Positions 42,251 to 46,459 of a DNA stretch of 46,459 nucleotides are shown piece after piece. The notes under the pieces were generated by a model. That model made no database searches, had not been told where the DNA came from, and saw only the letters and a list, made by a program, of their open reading frames with translations. The DNA is taken from contig JBNGIS010019965.1 in NCBI GenBank assembly GCA_049999725.1, forward strand, positions 1 to 46,459, given 5' to 3'. Source of the DNA: Haplomitrium mnioides. Lineage: Eukaryota > Marchantiophyta > Haplomitriopsida > Calobryales. The position numbers and the translations under genes were made by a program. The number at the start of each line of letters is the position of its first letter. Position 1 is the stretch's first letter.

Positions 42251-43340
42251 CTATAAAATGGTCATAGTTAAAGAGGTAGATGGTTCACTTGAAGGTTTCC
42301 CATTAAAGACATTCTCCCCCTGAATATGATAGATATTCCTAGCAATAAGCTCTGAGAGAGCCTTCATGTAGATCTGGGTATTAAGTTTCTATGCTCTACT
42401 TATGGGATATACTGCAAGTCACTCATGAAGCGGCGCTAGCTGCGGTACCGAAGCTATTCTTCGAAGCACTACAAGTTACATCGAGCCTATTAACTCGGCC
42501 GGACCTACCTGATTACTTGCCGAAGCTGGTCTAATTCGCCAAAGCTTTCAGATGCAATCTTGAAGCTGCTAAGTTTGTCAAACCTGCATAAAGGAACTCC
42601 CGAAGCACCATTTTATCCTCGAACCTGAAATATCAACCGAACCTAAGTGTTCGTGAAGGAGCAGAGTTCTGATTCTTTCAATCGATCTTTATGTGCTCAA
42701 ATCGATCTTATTTTCAAATCTGATTACATAGAAAGAATCACCTGATCCTTCAAAAAATTTGACTATTCATTTTTACATTTTGGTTCAGAAATGACATCAC
42801 AGTGACCTTTACAATTTCTGGTCTTCTCAAGTCTATACACCTATACTGGCATTCATATTCAATATAATTGAGTTGGCCAAAGGCCACAACTGATCCAAAG
42901 GGTTTGGAATCATATTTGGGACCACATCAGCTATCAACATCTATTTTTTGTCAGAACTACAACAACATATATTCTACTTCAAATGTTCAAAATCTGATTG
43001 CAAATTGTGGAATTTCAAGCAAACTTCATCAACCTGCTACTGCTTGGAGGAGTTAGTTCTTTGTATCAAACTTTGTGAGCAACATCTTAACTTCATCAAG
43101 AACCTGCACCAACACTCAATTTGGCATTTATAGAGTCAACCCCTTACCTATTGCAAGAAGAAGAGGGAAGCTATTCTTATAACAACTCTATTATAACCTT
43201 TTGTTATAGAATTGTACTTTTCAGATAACTATAAACAAAAAGCATTCTATCATTATAGAACAGAACTTTGCTTGTTCTTGAAAATACAAAATCTTTTCAG
43301 TTTTTGTTTTATTCATTTTTTCAACCCTTTAGCCTATAGG
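42251..43340. other. Unassigned DNA between the two oppositely oriented halves of Copia-3
   Basis: 42251-42370 still looks like decayed integrase/RT linker on the minus strand. 42415-42640 repeats short CGAAGC/CGAACC-type motifs and is GC-richer than its surroundings. 42641-43340 is AT-rich, with a TTATAACC/TTATAGAA cluster near 43180-43255, and runs into the gag ATG at 43341, so the last part may be the leader or LTR end of the plus-strand gag segment. No PBS was found. Confidence 0.4.
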
Positions 43341-44520
43341 ATGGAAAAGCTTAATTTTAAGAGTACGACTATTGAGTGAGAGAATTACCTCTCCTTGTCT
43401 TTAGATGTTGCAGCACATCTGGTCTCCAACGGATTGGAAACCACTATCCTCACAGATGAGGATGTTACTGCTCAGCAAAAGGCTCAATCTCTGGTGTTTT
43501 TAAGACACTATCAGTCTAACTCATTGAAGCTCCAATATCTCAATGAGAGCAACCCAAGGATTTTGTGGGACAGTCTTAAAGACAGATTTGATCACACTAA
43601 AACTATCCATCTGCCTAAAGCTATGCATGATTGGGTTAACCTGAGAGTTCAAGACTTTAATTCTATCTCAAAATACAATAGTAAACTATTCAGAATCACT
43701 AGTCAACTTACTCTATGTGGTCATTCAGTGACAGATGAAGAGCAAATTGAAAAGACACTTTCTACTTTTCATCCATCCAACATGATCCTGTCTGCAGAGT
43801 ACAAGAATATGAATTTCAGAAGATAATCTGAACTTATTGCATATCTCCTACTTGCAAAAAAGCATCGGGACCTGTTACTCAAAAATTCTAAGACTAGACT
43901 CCATGGTACTTTACATGTTTCTCAACCACCTGAAATACATTATAATAGACTTGTAATAACAAGAGAATAGCCAAGTAAAAGAGCCAGATTTGGTTCTAAT
44001 CGGCAGACCTCAAACAGGAGCAAACCTCATATGACTAGATCTACTAATACACAATTCAGAGGGAGGGGCAAAGGCAGGGAACTTGCTGAAAAATTTATCC
44101 CAAGGGGAAAGAAAGGTGCAAGACCTCAAAACAAAGGTAGAAACATGCCCTCATCCAGCAATACTAGAGACTCAATGAGATGCACCAGATGTGGTACACT
44201 AGGTCATGCTCAGAAAATGTGTAGAACATCTGCACACCTTGTGGCACTGCATGCCAAGGATCAGAGCAACCAACATGATCAGGAGCACCATGGTGTATTC
44301 CTTGAGCAACAAGATAATTTAAGTGACTATATCTTTAAAGGTGATGACCTAGCTGTTCCAGAGAATCACATGTTACAAACTACACCTGCAGCTCTTTTTT
44401 TGGATGATCTTGATACTTGTATTATAGACAGTAACAACACTCACACTATATTGAAGTGTAGGTCCATTCTTTACAGCTATTACTCCTTCAAGTCGAAAGG
44501 TGGCGACCATTATGGGAAGT
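43341..44520 (+). pseudogene. gag: Copia gag (plus strand) inside Copia-3
   Basis: Starts at ATG 43341 (MEKLNFKS). A TGA at 43377 replaces an expected codon, then the UBN2/Retrotran_gag-type region follows: AHLVSNGLE, FLRHYQ, W.SLKDRFDH, HDWVNLRVQDF.S.S.YNS..FRITSQL.LCG, EKTLSTFH. Frame is retained past a TAA at 43824 into a basic RGRGKGRE region and a CCHC knuckle (CTRCGTLGHAQKMC, about 44196-44237). A protease-like DDLDTCIIDSN segment ends the frame at 44520. In intact members the protein packages RNA. Confidence 0.85.
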
Positions 44521-45510
44521 AACTAGATTGAAGAGGGGCACAGACCAGCCACTATCATATTACCAAGAGGAACTAGGCTACATATCAAATCTGCTATTTA
44601 TGCACCTAGTGCAACTAGGAATCTGATTAGTTTCAAAAACATTAGAGACAATGGATTCCATTTGCATGCAAGCACATGTAAAGATCACGAAGTCATTCAT
44701 ATATTTTAGAACACTTCTGATAGATCTGGAATAAAGGAAACACTTTTTGGCTATCCCTTAGGGTTCTATGTAACGCAAATTCAGAGTTTCCTTGTTGATG
44801 CAAAGCATACTATGGCATAAACGCTTAGGACATCCTGGCACAAGCATGTTTCAAAATATTTTGAAAGTGTCACAATCTATACCTCCTAGCGTTAGACCTC
44901 ATATGCTCAATACACATTGCATCCAATGCTCTCAAGGAAAGCTCATCCTACGACCAGCTATATCCAAGACTATTAATGGATATTCCTAAGTTCCTTGACC
45001 GTTTACACGTAGACGTGTGTGGTCCTATTAACCCACCAAGTGGACCCTTTAGGTACTTCTTGGTCATAATATATGCGTCATCAAAATGGTCTCAAGTTTC
45101 GTTACTCTCTACCTAAAACTTTGTCTTTCCTAGGATATTGGCTCATATTATGAAATTGAAAGCTCACTTTCCAAAAAACCTAGTGAGAGTCCTAAGGCTC
45201 TCACTATGACAATGTGAGGGAGTTTACGTCTAAGACTTTGACGATTTTTGCATGACTACAAGTACTGATACCTAATACTCTGTGGGTCACGTCTATTTTT
45301 AAAATAGCATAGCCAAAAGAGTAATAAGAGGCATCCAAATGATGGCTAGACCCATGTTAATGCAAACCAAGTTACCGGTTTATGCATGGGGCTATGTTGC
45401 TCTGCATGCTGCTTCTTTATTGAAGTACATGCCATTAGTCTTTAATGCTTTATCGCCTCACCAACTTGCCTATGGAGCTATTCATGATCTCTCTTATCTC
45501 CGAATGTTTT
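44521..45510 (+). pseudogene. Copia GAG-pre-integrase and integrase (plus strand) inside Copia-3
   Basis: 44521-44790 has protease-to-integrase linker remnants with many stops. 44792-44989 encodes the zinc domain LWHKRLGHPG and C..C (HCIQCSQGK). 45000-45060 retains VCGPI..PSGPF of the core. 45339-45510 retains MARPMLM...LP.YAWGYVALHAA and PHQLAYG, ending at LRMF. There it stops abruptly against an A/T-rich tract (45520-45600), short of the usual GCAVYVP continuation. This abrupt end is a candidate rearrangement breakpoint. Confidence 0.82.
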
Positions 45511-45633
45511 TAAACTTGAAAAAAAACTTGTTTTTGTTTCTTGTTTTTTTATTTTTTTTACAAAAAAAAATTTAAATTTTTTTTGAAATTTTTGAAAATT
45601 GTGAAAATCAGCTAGAACAAAGTGCTGATAACG
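45511..45633 (-). other. Copia-3 leader with possible primer binding site
   Basis: Long A/T homopolymer-rich stretch, then, on the minus strand directly next to the 5' LTR end, CGTTATCAGCAC. This shares TATCAG with the initiator tRNA-Met PBS (TGGTATCAGAGC), so it may be a variant PBS. Confidence 0.4.
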
Positions 45634-45933
45634 TGTTGTAGTGCAATGTGTAATAAACATGCAATGTGTTGACTCATTAGCTCATACAACAAAAGGTGAT
45701 AGGAAATTCTTCACTTCTTCTTCTCTTCTTCTCAAGCTCTCTTCCTTCTCTCCAATCTCAATAATAATGATCATGAATAATCATACAATGTGTTAATCAA
45801 CACATGTTTAAGTTAACTTAATCCTAGGTTAGGGTTAACCTAACATAGTTACTAATCATAGATTAGTACTCTAATCCTAGGTTAAGTAGTATCCTCTTAT
45901 ACTTCTAAATATGTTACTAAAAGTACTCTAACA
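45634..45933 (-). repeat. Copia-3 5' LTR (300 bp)
   Basis: Same boundaries and length as 40293-40592, about 3% different. Confidence 0.93.
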
Positions 45934-46287
45934 ACTGATATGTCATACAAGCTAAAACTCAAAAGGAAAAGATTTAAAAGACACCACAGTTCAAAATGAA
46001 AAGGTTTAGGAGCAAGAAAAATTATAAACCTCTTTTACATCTGTTTTCCTTGGAATTATTTTTTTGCTTTTTACTTCTAAAAAACCATTCAAGTTGGGGT
46101 TTTGAGTCCTACTTTAGTAGAAGTAATAGAAGTTTGATTGAATATTGCTAAAGGTGAAAGTATATCAAATAGAATCAGTTTAGCCTATTGTGTTCAGGGA
46201 TCCAATTCTCAATCTACAAACACATTTTGACCTTGGATTTCATCATCTTCATGAGTGTTAAAACACACTGTACATCAATCTCAATTT
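45934..46287. other. Flank of Copia-3, no gene seen
   Basis: AT-rich DNA with no recognised coding, RNA or repeat element. It would be contiguous with 39185-40292 before the Copia-3 insertion. Confidence 0.5.
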
Positions 46288-46459
46288 GGTGACATGAATA
46301 TCACCAAGTAGTATTCAAAGCATCGCTATTTTGCTTGTGGTGACATGAATATCACAAGTAGTATTCAAAGCATCGCTATTTTGCTTTTGGTGACATGAAT
46401 ATCATAAGTAGTATTCAAAGCATCGCTCTTTTGCTTTTGGTGACATGAATATCACAAGC
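46288..46459. repeat. 50-bp tandem repeat, running past the window end
   Basis: Units start with GGTGACATGAATATCAC at 46288, 46339, 46389 and 46439 (spacings 51, 50, 50). The three complete copies differ at only a few positions, so the array is young. Its full length is not visible. Confidence 0.93.

Larger units (their letters stand above)
40293..45933 (-). mobile_element. Copia-3: Ty1/Copia element with 300-bp LTRs and internal rearrangement
   Basis: Both LTRs are exactly 300 bp (40293-40592 and 45634-45933), TG...CA, differing at about 9 positions by eye (3%). The minus-strand purine tract (AAGGGGGAG, complement of 40593-40601) marks the left LTR as 3', so the element points left. Flanks GCCGA (40288-40292) and ACTGA (45934-45938) could be a target duplication altered by two transitions, unproven. 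RT/RNase H (41024-42240) is in the expected minus orientation, but gag, protease and integrase (43341-45510) are on the plus strand. Confidence 0.88.

Noticed and set aside
40288-45938. GCCGA/ACTGA as a certain target duplication of Copia-3
   Set aside because: Only three of five bases match; two transitions could explain it, but chance cannot be excluded, so it is only mentioned.
1-46459. tRNA, rRNA, plastid or mitochondrial inserts
   Set aside because: No cloverleaf, rRNA block or organelle gene was recognised on either strand.

Overview
This is a stretch of plant nuclear DNA, most likely from a species with a large, repeat-rich genome. A conifer or other gymnosperm is my guess, from repeat style only. 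No ordinary single-copy plant gene, rRNA or tRNA is visible. Almost everything is transposable-element sequence in nested layers, and every coding region is damaged by stops, frameshifts, deletions or insertions. Two 100-base N gaps show it is a scaffolded assembly.

Layout. 1-2640: unassigned repeat-like DNA with both gaps and a ~269-bp direct duplication. 2641-36814: an older locus with two head-to-head genes, opened up by two Ty3/Gypsy elements. The minus-strand gene occupies 2938-3087 and 21125-22700. The plus-strand gene occupies 23153-25478 and 34939-36814. Gypsy-1 (3088-21124, plus strand, ~4.1-kb LTRs, TSD ATAAT/ACAAT) sits inside an exon of the minus gene. A Copia element (Copia-1, 12146-16132, minus strand, TSD GATAA) sits inside the Gypsy-1 integrase. 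Gypsy-2 (25479-34933, minus strand, TSD CTATT) sits inside an exon of the plus gene. 36930-39184: a 5'-truncated relative of Copia-1. 40293-45933: a third Copia element (Copia-3) with 300-bp LTRs, whose gag/integrase half and RT/RNase H half point in opposite directions. 46288-46459: a 50-bp tandem repeat running off the window.

The most interesting content is the older host locus. Removing each Gypsy element and one target-site copy leaves the interrupted exons in frame. The plus gene then reads as one multi-exon gene. It has a lysine-rich N-terminal half, a ParB-N-like domain, and a C-terminal amino-type DNA methyltransferase (motif IV before motif I, beta-class order). Its partner on the minus strand carries a W..HFPNVKIPK.NRF.VC..C signature that I associate with a transposon-linked family (DUF7869-like). 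The two share a ~450-bp intergenic region with a TATA box facing each way. Introns of both genes carry a ~24-bp palindromic repeat, arrayed in the ParB-methylase gene; one 20-mer is identical in two of its introns. This looks like a decayed mobile element or domesticated gene pair encoding a ParB-methylase fusion, possibly with its own palindromic target sites. The functional reading is inference; the architecture is directly visible.

Decay is dominated by C-to-T type nonsense changes (CAG/CAA/CGA to TAG/TAA/TGA), as expected of silenced, methylated repeats. Hand counts of LTR divergence order the insertions as Gypsy-1 (oldest, ~9%), then Copia-3 (~3%), then Copia-1 (~1%).
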